64,000 bases of DNA from JACPYF01 sp947085845 (GCA_947085845.1 CAMTXO010000002.1:124001-188000), one strand, 5' to 3'; positions 17,030 to 25,380 are shown, counted from the first letter of the stretch. Numbers and translations: made by a program. Notes: generated by a model from the letters alone, not told the origin.

Positions 17030-17895
17030 TGGCACAACAAAATACACTTAAAGCCTACTACCATATGATCAAGCCCGGGATTGTGCGAGGGAATGCTATT
17101 ACGGCTGCGGCTGGATTTTTATTGGCCTCAAAAGACGGTTTTTATCTAGGAAATTTCATCGCAATGCTTGCCGGAATATCCCTTGTGATCGCTTCAGCCT
17201 GTGTACTAAATAATTATATTGACCGCGGTATTGATGCCAAAATGGAGCGTACCAAAAAACGTGCATTAGTCAGCGGCAAGATTAGTGTTCAGAACGCTAT
17301 GATTTATGCAGCTGTGCTAGGTATTGGTGGTTTAGTGAGTTTAAGCTTTACAGGTTTATTGACCATATCATTAGCACTAATAGGTGTTTTCTTTTACGTT
17401 GTTGTTTATGCTGTCGCAAAACGCAAAACGGTTCATGGTACATTAGTTGGTAGTATCGCGGGAGCGATCCCAATTAGCGTTGGGTACTGTGCGGCATCGG
17501 GAGCTTTTGATATTGGAGCCATCCTACTTTTTCTTATTCTAGTGTTTTGGCAAATGCCTCATTTTTATGCAATCGCCATTTATCGACAAAAGGATTACCG
17601 GGCTGCAGGCATACCTGTATTGCCGCTTGAAAAAGGACTTCAAAATACAAAAGTACAAATAGCAGGATATATAGTAGCCTTTATTGTTGCCACATACACC
17701 CTGATGATCTTTGGCTTTACAGGCTATACATACCTTTTAGTTATGGCTCTTTTGGGGGTTTGGTGGCTCAAGCTAGCGGTACAAGGCTTTAGTGTCAAGG
17801 ATAACGAAAAATGGGCACGAAAAGTTTTTAGATTCTCACTCATTGTGCTGTTGGCTTTTTCTATTATGATTTCAGTTGAGGTATTTTTACCATAA
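17029..17895 (+). CDS. cyoE: Haem O synthase (protohaem IX farnesyltransferase)
   Basis: Membrane prenyltransferase of 288 residues that adds a farnesyl group to haem b to make haem o for CyoB. The two Asp-rich motifs of the UbiA superfamily are present: NNYIDRGIDAKMERTKKRAL (about 62-81) and KDYRAAGIPVLP (about 185-196). About eight to nine TM helices. No haem b biosynthesis gene is visible in the window, so the haem is presumably made elsewhere in the genome or taken up. Confidence 0.93.
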   Translation: MAQQNTLKAYYHMIKPGIVRGNAITAAAGFLLASKDGFYLGNFIAMLAGISLVIASACVLNNYIDRGIDAKMERTKKRALVSGKISVQNAMIYAAVLGIGGLVSLSFTGLLTISLALIGVFFYVVVYAVAKRKTVHGTLVGSIAGAIPISVGYCAASGAFDIGAILLFLILVFWQMPHFYAIAIYRQKDYRAAGIPVLPLEKGLQNTKVQIAGYIVAFIVATYTLMIFGFTGYTYLLVMALLGVWWLKLAVQGFSVKDNEKWARKVFRFSLIVLLAFSIMISVEVFLP

Positions 17896-17904
17896 GCGTA
17901 TAAT
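17876..17904 (+). promoter_or_regulatory. Internal promoter at the end of cyoE
   Basis: TTGAGG (17876-17881), a 17-base spacer and TATAAT (17899-17904), six bases before the ATG at 17911. It would give the two small genes after cyoE independent, leaderless transcription. Confidence 0.6.
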
Positions 17905-17910
17905 GGCATT

Positions 17911-18171
17911 ATGATTCTTATTACCCACATCATTATCGCACTCGCAAGTATTTTTTACTCAACATATCTATTTGCATCACCATCAAAGGCAAAGTTACAT
18001 CTTTCTTATTGCCTCGTTGTATTGACACTAGTAACTGGAGGTTTTTTGGTGTTTTTACAGCCAAGCCAGATGACTCAAGCTTGTGCTAGCGGCCTAGCAT
18101 ACACCGCATTTATGCTTGTAGCTATAGTTGCATCTAAAAAAAGACTAGCAAAAGCATTTATTAGAAACTAG
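17911..18171 (+). CDS. Small three-helix membrane protein next to cyo genes
   Basis: A protein of 86 residues with three hydrophobic segments (about 2-22, 30-50 and 58-75) and a basic C-terminus (SKKRLAKAFIRN). No metal-binding motif is seen; one Cys lies in each of helix 2 and helix 3. It has its own leaderless promoter but follows the oxidase operon closely. A role in oxidase assembly is possible from position only. Confidence 0.55.
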   Translation: MILITHIIIALASIFYSTYLFASPSKAKLHLSYCLVVLTLVTGGFLVFLQPSQMTQACASGLAYTAFMLVAIVASKKRLAKAFIRN

Positions 18172-18178
18172 CTACAAT

Positions 18179-18649
18179 ATGAGTATGGTTAAGAACAACA
18201 TCCGGACAATTGATTTGCAACTGATCTCTTTTTTTAGTAAATCTTTTTTACCAATTGCTCGTTTCTCGCTCTTTTTAATATTCTTTTGGTTTGGCTTGAT
18301 TAAACTTTTAGGATTGAGTCCGGCAGGACCTTTTGCCCATGCATTGGTTAATCAAACAGTCGGGCCATTGTACTTTGAGCTACTGTTTACCATACTGGCA
18401 ACTTTAGAGATTGCTATAGGACTACTGTTCTTATTTCCCAAGGCTACTCGCATAGTTGTACCATTACTTTTAGTACATATGATGATTGTATGCTCTCCAC
18501 TATTTCTCCTTCCAGACTATACATGGCAAAGTTTCCTACTGCCGACTCTCGAAGGTCAATACATTATCAAAAATACTGTAGTCATCGCAGTTGCTATAGG
18601 AATTGCTGCGTCGGCTCAGCCTTTGTCAAGAAAAACTAATCACCAATAG
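18179..18649 (+). CDS. DoxX/DUF417-like membrane protein
   Basis: A protein of 156 residues with four TM helices. The start of helix one and its loop (FFWFGLIKLLGLSPAGP) resemble YkgB/DUF417 and DoxX-type small membrane proteins, some of which sit with respiratory or redox genes. It begins seven bases after the preceding gene without a clear Shine-Dalgarno and overlaps the convergent coiled-coil gene by 14 bases. Family call is moderate; function unknown. Confidence 0.55.
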   Translation: MSMVKNNIRTIDLQLISFFSKSFLPIARFSLFLIFFWFGLIKLLGLSPAGPFAHALVNQTVGPLYFELLFTILATLEIAIGLLFLFPKATRIVVPLLLVHMMIVCSPLFLLPDYTWQSFLLPTLEGQYIIKNTVVIAVAIGIAASAQPLSRKTNHQ

Positions 18650-19451
18650 AGAGCTTGAGCTCACTACGAGCCAATTTGGTTGCATTTATGAAAGCTTCTG
18701 TATTTTCTTTTAATGCATTGTCCCTTTTTGTTTTTATATCTTTTAGCTGTGAGCTGTTGTGTATCGCTTCGCGGGACTGCTTAGCTGATTCTCTAGCATA
18801 ATTGATACTATCTTTTAATGACTTTTTCACATTGTCGGAACTTTGACCACCAACACATGCTTCAGTTGCCTGAACACCTGCCTGGTTAATATTAGATGTC
18901 GTGGTTGATATTGTCTCTTCGACAGAATTATAAAATTGTGATCGTAATTCTGCTATGTCCGTGCGGAATGTTGCAAATGCGATATCGTTAGCTTCACGCC
19001 TTACTTTTATCGCTTCAGTTATTGCAGCTACATACTTTTCGACGGCTTCCTTTTGTGGCTGACTTGTAGCCTTTTCACGAAGTTTGTCGAAGTTTTCTTG
19101 GCGTTTTTTATCCCATTCTTCACGCTTCTTTGCTAGCTCGGCGTCCCTCTCTTGGGTCGCCTGATTTGCCTTTGAGCTTATCTCAACTCTCTGGTTATCA
19201 ATTTTTGTTTTACGCTCATTAAGTTGCTTATTAACTTTTATAACTGTCTGACCTATTGCTTGGCATTTATTTAGTTCTGATTTTACTTTTTCGGCTGAAC
19301 GCGAAGCCGCCTCCTGCTTGATGCGATCTTTTGTTGTTTGTTGTGAATCAGTAGTGGCTCCCTCTACGGCCAAAGCCGTTACAGGCGTAAATACTACAGC
19401 ACATACGACCATGCAGCTACAAGCAATTCGTAGTTTTTTAGAAATCTGCAT
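18636..19451 (-). CDS. Secreted coiled-coil protein, unknown
   Basis: About 271 residues from ATG 19451, preceded by GGAAG at a normal distance; a start at 19481 would bury the signal peptide and lie further inside the upstream gene. A signal peptide (MQISKKLRIACSCMVVCAVV...TALA) is followed by a highly charged helical protein, with long Lys/Glu/Arg heptad-like stretches at ~70-150 and only two cysteines in the mature part. It overlaps the end of the upstream anchored protein by 14 bases, so both form one operon. A surface or periplasmic fibre-like role is inference. Confidence 0.6.
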   Translation of the reverse strand: MQISKKLRIACSCMVVCAVVFTPVTALAVEGATTDSQQTTKDRIKQEAASRSAEKVKSELNKCQAIGQTVIKVNKQLNERKTKIDNQRVEISSKANQATQERDAELAKKREEWDKKRQENFDKLREKATSQPQKEAVEKYVAAITEAIKVRREANDIAFATFRTDIAELRSQFYNSVEETISTTTSNINQAGVQATEACVGGQSSDNVKKSLKDSINYARESAKQSREAIHNSSQLKDIKTKRDNALKENTEAFINATKLARSELKLSIGD

Positions 19452-19800
19452 AATTTTCTTCCAAACTCTTAGTTGAGTCAATGTCTTGTGTTATCGTCTG
19501 CAGCTCTTCGTCGCTAATTTTATCTTCCTGCTCCTGGGCGGCCTCGATATCAGTTTGGACCTGCGCATCGATTGTTGTTAGAGTTTCTACTTTTTTAATC
19601 GTTGATTTTTTATCTATATCAGCTTTTGTATTCATAGTGTTACTCAAAACCCCAAACGTCGTACCCGCTGTAATCAATACCGCAAATATACATGCAAATC
19701 CTGTCAATATTTTTTTCTTTGGACTTTTTTTAGATGGACTATCTGTACCATCGCCTGTAGCTGGTTGTGGTGAGTGAGGTAATACTGGCTGATTATCCAT
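19438..19800 (-). CDS. Single-TM anchored protein, unknown
   Basis: A protein of 120 residues: a Pro/Ser/Lys-rich cytoplasmic N-terminus (1-30), one TM helix (about 32-52) and an acidic, Thr/Asp/Gln-rich helical outer part. AGGAAG lies eight bases before the ATG. Co-transcribed with the secreted coiled-coil protein. No family recognised. Confidence 0.55.
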   Translation of the reverse strand: MDNQPVLPHSPQPATGDGTDSPSKKSPKKKILTGFACIFAVLITAGTTFGVLSNTMNTKADIDKKSTIKKVETLTTIDAQVQTDIEAAQEQEDKISDEELQTITQDIDSTKSLEENYADF

Positions 19801-19898
19801 TGCTAGACTTCCTGTTTATGCTTATAATGCTACCACTAAAGCCACACAGATAGCAACAAGAGGCGTCTGTGGAAGAAAAATGATACTATTATATATGT

Positions 19899-20783
19899 AT
19901 GGTTAGACATTCAGAAGGGGAGCATTTCGTTAGTAGTCGACACTCTGGTTGGAATCGTCCGAGTCCAGTGAAAATAAAAAAACGTCGACCTTTTCTAAAG
20001 TTTATACTGCTTCTTTTAGTAGTATTCTCTGCTATCTATGGATATATATTTTTACTGCCTATCCTCACCCAACAGCCTGCTATTGAGAAAACAACCGATG
20101 GAATAAACCAGATAATAGACGCTCATCCCGATTATGAAATTGGGGTAAGTTTGGTAGACATAAAAAATAGCCATACAGTTAACTTAGGACAGCAATCACC
20201 ATTTACTGCCGCTAGCACAACTAAACTCCTGACCGCAGCACTGACAATGCAAGAGGTAGAAAAGGGTACATTTACGCTGGATGATGAGATCAATGATCAC
20301 CCTATTTCATGGCACTTGCAGCAAATGGTCAATCAGAGCAACAACGACTCCTGGAAAGCTCTTAATGACAAGCTTGAGAAAAAGAATATAGAAAAATATG
20401 CAAAAAGTATTGGTCTGAATTCATACAACTCTAAGGAAAACCTAATTGCACCAAACGATATGGCAACTCTTCTGAAAAAACTATACGGCAACGAGTTAAT
20501 GAATGCGGAAAATACGAAAACAATACTTGGATTCATGACGAATACAAACGAAGATAGCTTTATACCCGCAGTTGCCGATACGCACAGTATCAAGGTGTAT
20601 CATAAATACGGTTGGTTCGAGAGCAATATACATGATGTAGCAATTTTGACTCTCGATGAAAGCGCCTGGGCAATTGCAATATATACTCATCCAAAAAATA
20701 ACGAAAACAATAGTACAACAAGTCGAGATATCATACATCAAATTACTGAAGTCATTGTTGGTCAGCTCAATTCAAAAACCTAG
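19899..20783 (+). CDS. Class A beta-lactamase-like serine hydrolase, membrane-anchored
   Basis: A protein of 294 residues with a cytoplasmic basic N-terminus, one TM helix (about 34-56) and an outer domain of the penicillin-recognising serine hydrolase fold. Motifs in order: SxxK as S106-TT-K109, SxN as S147-N-N149, and KxG as K236-Y-G238. The KTG-type threonine is Tyr and no clear class A ExxxN loop is seen, so true beta-lactamase activity is doubtful; a peptidoglycan transpeptidase- or carboxypeptidase-like role is as likely. No Shine-Dalgarno; an AT-rich -10-like TATTAT lies close to the ATG. It is followed by a VanY-like peptidase on the same strand. Confidence 0.75.
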   Translation: MVRHSEGEHFVSSRHSGWNRPSPVKIKKRRPFLKFILLLLVVFSAIYGYIFLLPILTQQPAIEKTTDGINQIIDAHPDYEIGVSLVDIKNSHTVNLGQQSPFTAASTTKLLTAALTMQEVEKGTFTLDDEINDHPISWHLQQMVNQSNNDSWKALNDKLEKKNIEKYAKSIGLNSYNSKENLIAPNDMATLLKKLYGNELMNAENTKTILGFMTNTNEDSFIPAVADTHSIKVYHKYGWFESNIHDVAILTLDESAWAIAIYTHPKNNENNSTTSRDIIHQITEVIVGQLNSKT

Positions 20784-20792
20784 TGGTATAAT
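20784..20792 (+). promoter_or_regulatory. Extended -10 promoter, leaderless GTG start
   Basis: TGGTATAAT ends eight bases before the GTG at 20801. No Shine-Dalgarno lies between, so the VanY-like gene can be transcribed without a leader. Confidence 0.6.
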
Positions 20793-20800
20793 ATACCGTA

Positions 20801-21568
20801 GTGAACCAGCTAAAACTTAGACCCAAACGTTCAATATATTTATACTTGATTTTGCCTGCTTGCATAGTAGCACTCGGCATAGCCGGATTTTTGTTTTATT
20901 ACAATAAACCCACAGCAAACACCACTCGAACACATATAGATGCAAAGCCTCATAAGCATGAAACAGTCGATGAATTTGATAAAAAAACGCACTCAATAGA
21001 CACCCCAGGTAGCCTTTGGTGGATCGTTGGTAAAAAGAGACCGCTGCCAGAAGGTTATACTCCGCCAGACTTGGTGACACCCAAAGTAACTACCAATAGT
21101 AAAAAAAGCCCCGCAGAAAATACACTGAGAAGTGAACCTGCTGCAGCATTAGAAAAATTATTTACAGGCGCAAAGCAAGCCGGCTTTGACTTAATGCTTG
21201 CTAGTGGATATCGCTCCACTGAGCTTCAGGCAACTTACTATAACAACTACGTTGCAACAAGTGGGCAGGCTGAGGCAGATAGATATAGCGCAAAGCCAGG
21301 CACGAGCGAACACCAAACAGGCCTCTCTCTGGATGTTGCCAGAGCAGATAGGAGTCTATACCTAACTACTGCATTTGGTGAAGACCCTTCTGGCAGATGG
21401 CTGGCTGAGCATGTACATGAATATGGTTTTGTCATACGTTATCCAAAAGACAAAGAGTCAATCACTGGCTACATGTACGAACCTTGGCACATACGCTATG
21501 TTGGTAGTGAGTTGGCGAATGATCTGCACAATAAGCAACAAACTATGGAAGAGTTCTTTGGGATTTAA
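20801..21568 (+). CDS. VanY-type D-alanyl-D-alanine carboxypeptidase (M15B)
   Basis: Zinc carboxypeptidase of 255 residues that trims D-Ala from peptidoglycan stem peptides. One N-terminal TM helix (about 10-28) anchors it outside the cell. The catalytic domain shows SGYRS, the zinc-binding SEHQTGLSLDV (His and Asp) and the closing EPWHIRYVG (Glu base and His). It starts at GTG. Its stop codon interlocks with that of the convergent CapA-like gene through TTAA (21565-21568). Confidence 0.88.
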   Translation: MNQLKLRPKRSIYLYLILPACIVALGIAGFLFYYNKPTANTTRTHIDAKPHKHETVDEFDKKTHSIDTPGSLWWIVGKKRPLPEGYTPPDLVTPKVTTNSKKSPAENTLRSEPAAALEKLFTGAKQAGFDLMLASGYRSTELQATYYNNYVATSGQAEADRYSAKPGTSEHQTGLSLDVARADRSLYLTTAFGEDPSGRWLAEHVHEYGFVIRYPKDKESITGYMYEPWHIRYVGSELANDLHNKQQTMEEFFGI

Positions 21569-22770
21569 TACTGAGAAGAGTTAATAATTGGAACTTTTGT
21601 ATACGTATTGAGTGTCTTTTCAATCCGCGCGCGCTGAGCCTCTACAGTTGTATTGTTTTGCGAGCGAGCCAACGGCTCGGCTGCTTTATCTAGTGGATAT
21701 ATTTTTAGATTTTTTCGAGCTAATAGATTTTGCGAAGCCTTTTCCTGGGCTGTCCATTCATAATGCATGTATGTAGGTAGGAATGAAATAGCCTCTAATT
21801 CTGCTTTTTTCTTATTAACCTTAAAATCCATAACAGCAAATCCATTAAATAGGCCACCTACATCGAGCTGAGTATTGAGCATGTTACCTAGAGAATACCA
21901 GACTAGAGTTTCACCTCCACCTAGTTTTGGTAGATTTTTTACAGGCTCTAGTACATGTGGACCGGTGCCAATTACAATATCAGCACCGTTATTTGCCAAA
22001 AAGGTGCTCCACTTCTCTTGGGCAGCATCAATAGTTGGACTATCTTCTGTCCCCCAGTGCACACTCACCAAAGTATATGCACCGTTATTTTTTGCTTCTG
22101 TTAATTGTTTTTTCATCAGTTCTTCGCTAAACATGTTAACGCCGTATGATGTCAGATTTTTGTCATTGCTTTCATAGTTGTATGCCAAAAACGCAAACTT
22201 TACATCTTTTAGAGTAAAGTAGCGAACTTTATCCTGTTCTTCCTGTGATCTATTCGCACCTGCAATAGCGAGCTTAGGCAACTTGTCCCACTGAGCCTGC
22301 GTAGCATTAATACCCGCTTGCCCCTTGTCGTTAGTATGATTTGTGGCAGTGCTAATAACATTGCAGCCAACAGCACTTAAATCGTCTGCAAATGTAGCTG
22401 GAGCATTGAATGCCGGGTAGCCCGTTACTGGACCAACCGCTGGAGAAGCGCTCGGTATCTCTTGGTTACAAAAACGAATATCAGCTTTATCAAATATAGG
22501 CTTCACTTCACTAAAAAACGGCTTGTAGTCGTATCCGGTGTCAGTTTTAGCATTTTTATTTACAGCATCGTGGGTTAATTGATCTCCACTGGCAATCAAG
22601 CGAATAGTTTGAGGTGTGGTTTTTTCAGACTTTACCTTAGCCTGAAGTTTCTTTGGTGCGCTTGTTTTACCTGAAACAAATATAACGCCAGCAATACATA
22701 CAACTACACATAGCACCAATACTGCTACGATGATTACTTTTTTCTTTTTACCCCTTGAAGCTAGTTTCAT
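21565..22770 (-). CDS. CapA-family metallophosphatase-like protein
   Basis: A protein of 401 residues: N-terminal TM helix (about 10-32), then a calcineurin-like CapA/PgsA domain with IRLIASGDQLTHD near the start, NQEIPS, NVISTATNHTNDKG, HWGTED and GADIVIGTGPHVLEPV. CapA-type proteins are linked to poly-gamma-glutamate capsule synthesis, but many have no proven substrate. In this envelope-gene neighbourhood a surface-polymer function is plausible. A -10 box (TGATATACT) lies nine bases before the ATG. Confidence 0.85.
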   Translation of the reverse strand: MKLASRGKKKKVIIVAVLVLCVVVCIAGVIFVSGKTSAPKKLQAKVKSEKTTPQTIRLIASGDQLTHDAVNKNAKTDTGYDYKPFFSEVKPIFDKADIRFCNQEIPSASPAVGPVTGYPAFNAPATFADDLSAVGCNVISTATNHTNDKGQAGINATQAQWDKLPKLAIAGANRSQEEQDKVRYFTLKDVKFAFLAYNYESNDKNLTSYGVNMFSEELMKKQLTEAKNNGAYTLVSVHWGTEDSPTIDAAQEKWSTFLANNGADIVIGTGPHVLEPVKNLPKLGGGETLVWYSLGNMLNTQLDVGGLFNGFAVMDFKVNKKKAELEAISFLPTYMHYEWTAQEKASQNLLARKNLKIYPLDKAAEPLARSQNNTTVEAQRARIEKTLNTYTKVPIINSSQY

Positions 22771-22779
22771 TATATATAA

Positions 22780-22788
22780 AGTATATCA
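22780..22788 (-). promoter_or_regulatory. Extended -10 promoter of the CapA-like gene
   Basis: Minus strand TGATATACT, with nine bases to the ATG at 22770 and no Shine-Dalgarno, indicating a leaderless or near-leaderless mRNA. Confidence 0.5.
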
Positions 22789-22809
22789 CCAAAATATGTG
22801 TGGAGATTC

Positions 22810-22818
22810 TGTTATAAT
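22810..22818 (+). promoter_or_regulatory. Extended -10 promoter of the 83-residue gene
   Basis: TGTTATAAT at 22810-22818. The transcript carries about 50 bases of leader with GAGGAG shortly before the ATG at 22875. Confidence 0.55.
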
Positions 22819-22874
22819 ATGGTTAGTTCTGTTGGCACACGGCTGACGGATAGACCAGAGGAGTAGTTGATCGA

Positions 22875-23126
22875 ATGGCTGATGCTGCTCATCAAAGCAT
22901 TATTGCCGGAAGGTACGAGGAACTAGATGCAATTATCGCTGAACTTGGCGGTCTTTCTCTAGACAACAGCGGTGGGGTCTACTCAAAAAAACTCTCTGAA
23001 ATTGAATTGAAACAGGTACGTGCAATCGAGGTAGATCCATGGGCACGTGTCACTATTTCAGTTCAGTACTGGGCGGATTGGAAGCTGAAAGGCGATGTCC
23101 TAGAAGTTCGAAGATCCATCAAGTAA
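22875..23126 (+). CDS. Small soluble protein, unknown
   Basis: A protein of 83 residues with no TM segment; acidic helical N-terminal half and a C-terminal half predicted to contain beta strands (VTISVQYWADWKLKGDVLEVRR). It is a monocistronic unit with its own promoter, a GAGGAG ribosome binding site and a strong terminator. No family recognised. Confidence 0.6.
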   Translation: MADAAHQSIIAGRYEELDAIIAELGGLSLDNSGGVYSKKLSEIELKQVRAIEVDPWARVTISVQYWADWKLKGDVLEVRRSIK

Positions 23127-23136
23127 GAGACTTATA

Positions 23137-23195
23137 ACGCTCGTTCTGAATAATTCAATTAATTGAGTTGTTTGGAACGAGCGTCGCTGTTTTTT
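23137..23195 (+). terminator. Rho-independent terminator
   Basis: ACGCTCGTTC (23137-23146) pairs with GAACGAGCGT (23175-23184), then TTTTTT at 23190-23195. The T-run reaches the end of the convergent ZIP gene. Confidence 0.85.
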
Positions 23196-23937
23196 ATGCG
23201 TGTGCAACAGATGTGACTACGAACATAGTCACAACTCCTATAATTGTTAGAGCAATCGTAGTTCTAGACGACCCTTTGGAGTGAGCTTGTGGCAATATGT
23301 CGCTAGCTCCTATGTACAGCAAAAACCCAGCAAAGAATCCAAGATAAACAACAAGGGCAGTCGTAGAGACACTAAAGAATAGCGTCGACACAGCGCCCAG
23401 TACTGGAGCTATAGCATTCGCTAACAAAAATTTGATCGCGCGACTCTTCCTGTTCTTGTGATGGAGTAGCAGGCTAACAGTATTCAAGCCATCAGAAAAA
23501 TTGTGAGCGATAACTGCAACCGCCACCGCAATACCAATTTCATTTCCAGCCTGGAAGCCAATACCTATCGCCATACCATCTAAGAAACTATGCCCCATAA
23601 TTGCTAGTGCACTAGCAACTCCAACATGGGGATGAGTATGAGCACCATGCTCGGCATCATGGTTGTGATGATGCATTAGAATTGATTTTTCCAATATATG
23701 AAATGCTAGGAAGCCAACCGTCAGAGCAATCATTGGCCAAGTAATATCAAGATTATTTTCACCTGTCAGTTCGAAAATCTCAGGCAACAAACCAAAAGCA
23801 ACCACCCCTAGTAATACTCCGGCAGTATAGCCTAGGATATTATTTAAACGTTTAACATTTTTTATTGCGACAATACCACCTAGTAGTGTAGAGAAGAATG
23901 TTGCTGCTGATAAAATAATTGGAAGCATAAAAACCAT
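23194..23937 (-). CDS. ZIP-family metal transporter
   Basis: ZIP permease for divalent cations (Zn, Mn or Fe), about 247 residues from ATG 23937. Family motifs are GHSFLDGMAIG in TM4 and HNFSDGLNTV in TM5, with the His-rich cytoplasmic loop HHHNHDAEHGAHTHPH between TM3 and TM4. About eight TM helices. I prefer 23937 over the upstream ATG at 23964, which would lie within the probable operator. It is divergent from a Fur-family regulator with a palindrome between, suggesting metal-dependent control. Confidence 0.88.
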   Translation of the reverse strand: MVFMLPIILSAATFFSTLLGGIVAIKNVKRLNNILGYTAGVLLGVVAFGLLPEIFELTGENNLDITWPMIALTVGFLAFHILEKSILMHHHNHDAEHGAHTHPHVGVASALAIMGHSFLDGMAIGIGFQAGNEIGIAVAVAVIAHNFSDGLNTVSLLLHHKNRKSRAIKFLLANAIAPVLGAVSTLFFSVSTTALVVYLGFFAGFLLYIGASDILPQAHSKGSSRTTIALTIIGVVTMFVVTSVAHA

Positions 23938-23957
23938 AATATGCTTATGTGGTACTA

Positions 23958-23976
23958 ATTGCAAATTTGTCGCAAT
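23958..23976. promoter_or_regulatory. Probable Fur/Zur-type operator
   Basis: ATTGC-N9-GCAAT, a 19-base imperfect palindrome in the divergent region between the ZIP transporter and the Fur-family gene. It overlaps the predicted -35 region of the regulator gene, as expected for an autoregulated metal repressor. The 19-base size fits Fur-family boxes; the sequence itself is not the classical E. coli Fur or Zur consensus. Confidence 0.5.
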
Positions 23977-23988
23977 TTATTGTATTAT
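23959..23988 (+). promoter_or_regulatory. Promoter of the Fur-family gene
   Basis: TTGCAA (23959-23964), an 18-base spacer and TATTAT (23983-23988), eight bases before the ATG at 23997. The -35 lies in the palindromic operator. Predicted to be leaderless. Confidence 0.5.
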
Positions 23989-23996
23989 TGAGACAT

Positions 23997-24425
23997 ATGG
24001 CACTACATGATCAATATTTATACCAGCTAAAGCAAGAAGGGCTTAGCTTCACAAAACCTCGACGAATTGTGTTTGAGACTATTGCTAACAATCACGGTAT
24101 AACAATGAGTGAGCTAACAAAAAAATTAGTACCAACAATACACCGAGCAAGCGTATACCGGACCGTCAGTACACTAGAACGTTACGGCATTGTCAAACGG
24201 GTATACACAGGCTGGAAGTATACTCTAGAGCTTAGTGAAGCGTATGACAACCAACATCACCATCACCTGCATTGCACTAACTGCAGCAAAACTATACATA
24301 CTGATCATGATATAAATCTAGAGCGAACTATTTATGATCATGGACTAAAATATGGTTTCGTAATGAGTAGTCACGAAGTCGATATTCAAGGCTTGTGTGC
24401 GTCTTGTCGCAAAGGCCCGCAGTGA
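23997..24425 (+). CDS. Fur-family metal-dependent repressor
   Basis: About 142 residues from ATG 23997. Winged-helix DNA-binding part: FTKPRRIVFETIANN and HRASVYRTVSTLERYGIVKR. Metal-binding part: NQHHHHLHCTNC, with CASC near the C-terminus giving the structural zinc site (CxxC twice). I rejected the longer start at 23949 because it would place the operator inside the coding sequence. Divergent from a ZIP transporter, so Zur- or Mur-like sensing of Zn or Mn is more likely than iron, but the metal is not decided by sequence alone. Confidence 0.88.
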   Translation: MALHDQYLYQLKQEGLSFTKPRRIVFETIANNHGITMSELTKKLVPTIHRASVYRTVSTLERYGIVKRVYTGWKYTLELSEAYDNQHHHHLHCTNCSKTIHTDHDINLERTIYDHGLKYGFVMSSHEVDIQGLCASCRKGPQ

Positions 24426-24489
24426 TACCTATTGCCCGCATTTGAATGAAGTGACACAATAGTAGTATTAATCTAAATAGAGGGTAGAT

Positions 24490-25380
24490 ATGTCGGTTAT
24501 TGAAACAAAGGGTCTCACAAAAATATATAGCAATAAAGCCGTCTTAAATGACCTTAATCTCAAAGTTGAAAAAGGTGAAGTCTTGGGATACCTTGGACCT
24601 AATGGAGCCGGCAAGACGGTTACCATCCGGCTTTTACTGGGGCTCATTAAATCTAGCAAGGGCTCTGCAAAAATTTTTGGTTTAGATGTTTGGAAAGATA
24701 AGGTCGAGATACACAAAAGAATTGCCTATGTTCCAGGCGAGGCAAATTTATGGTCAAATTTGACTGGTGCCGAAACATTGAAGCTACTCTCTGAAGTACA
24801 TGGTGGTGTTGACGAGGTGTACCAGAAAAAGCTAGTAAAGATGTTTAAATTCGAACCGAATAAAAAGGTTCGGAATTATTCAAAGGGCAACAAACAAAAG
24901 ATAAATCTCATCGCAGCTCTGAGCTCTAGAGCGGATCTGCTCATATTGGACGAACCGACTAGTGGACTTGATCCTCTAATGGATCAGGTGTTTCGCGAAG
25001 CAATTTTTGAAGCAAAAAAAAGAGGTCAAACAATCTTTTTAAGTTCTCATATTCTAGAAGAAGTGGAAACACTTTGCGACCGTGTCGCCGTACTATCTGA
25101 GGGCAAGCTAGTCGAACTCGGAACTCTGCAACAGCTACGACATCTTTCTAGTGTGAGCGTCGATGCAACATTTGCACACAAACCGCCTAATGTTTCAAAA
25201 ATCAAAGGCGTGCGTAATATAAAGATTTCTGGTAATTCACTTCACTGTCAAATCCGTGGGGATATTAGCCCTTTACTCAAGGCTATATCTGATGCAAAGC
25301 CACTGACATTGCTCAGCCGTGAACCATCCCTAGAGGAATTATTCTTGTCACTATACGGAGAAACTGAAAGAAAAAGATGA
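24490..25380 (+). CDS. ABC transporter ATP-binding protein
   Basis: ATPase subunit of an ABC-2 type exporter, 296 residues. Walker A GPNGAGKT (about 37-44), a signature motif changed to YSKGNKQ, Walker B LLILDEPTSGLD, and the H-loop SSHILEE. The C-terminal ~70 residues are the usual extra domain of CcmA-type ATPases. AGAGGG lies just upstream of the ATG. Its stop overlaps the permease start in ATGA (25377-25380). Confidence 0.92.
   Translation: MSVIETKGLTKIYSNKAVLNDLNLKVEKGEVLGYLGPNGAGKTVTIRLLLGLIKSSKGSAKIFGLDVWKDKVEIHKRIAYVPGEANLWSNLTGAETLKLLSEVHGGVDEVYQKKLVKMFKFEPNKKVRNYSKGNKQKINLIAALSSRADLLILDEPTSGLDPLMDQVFREAIFEAKKRGQTIFLSSHILEEVETLCDRVAVLSEGKLVELGTLQQLRHLSSVSVDATFAHKPPNVSKIKGVRNIKISGNSLHCQIRGDISPLLKAISDAKPLTLLSREPSLEELFLSLYGETERKR

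Noticed and set aside
19835..19885. CCACACAGA ... TCTGTGG imperfect palindrome between divergent genes.
   Set aside because: Needs a bulge to pair and has no T-run or relation to a promoter spacing; too weak to call.
23938..23964. Longer ZIP transporter start at 23964.
   Set aside because: It would lie within the palindromic operator; the ATG at 23937 gives a normal ZIP N-terminus.
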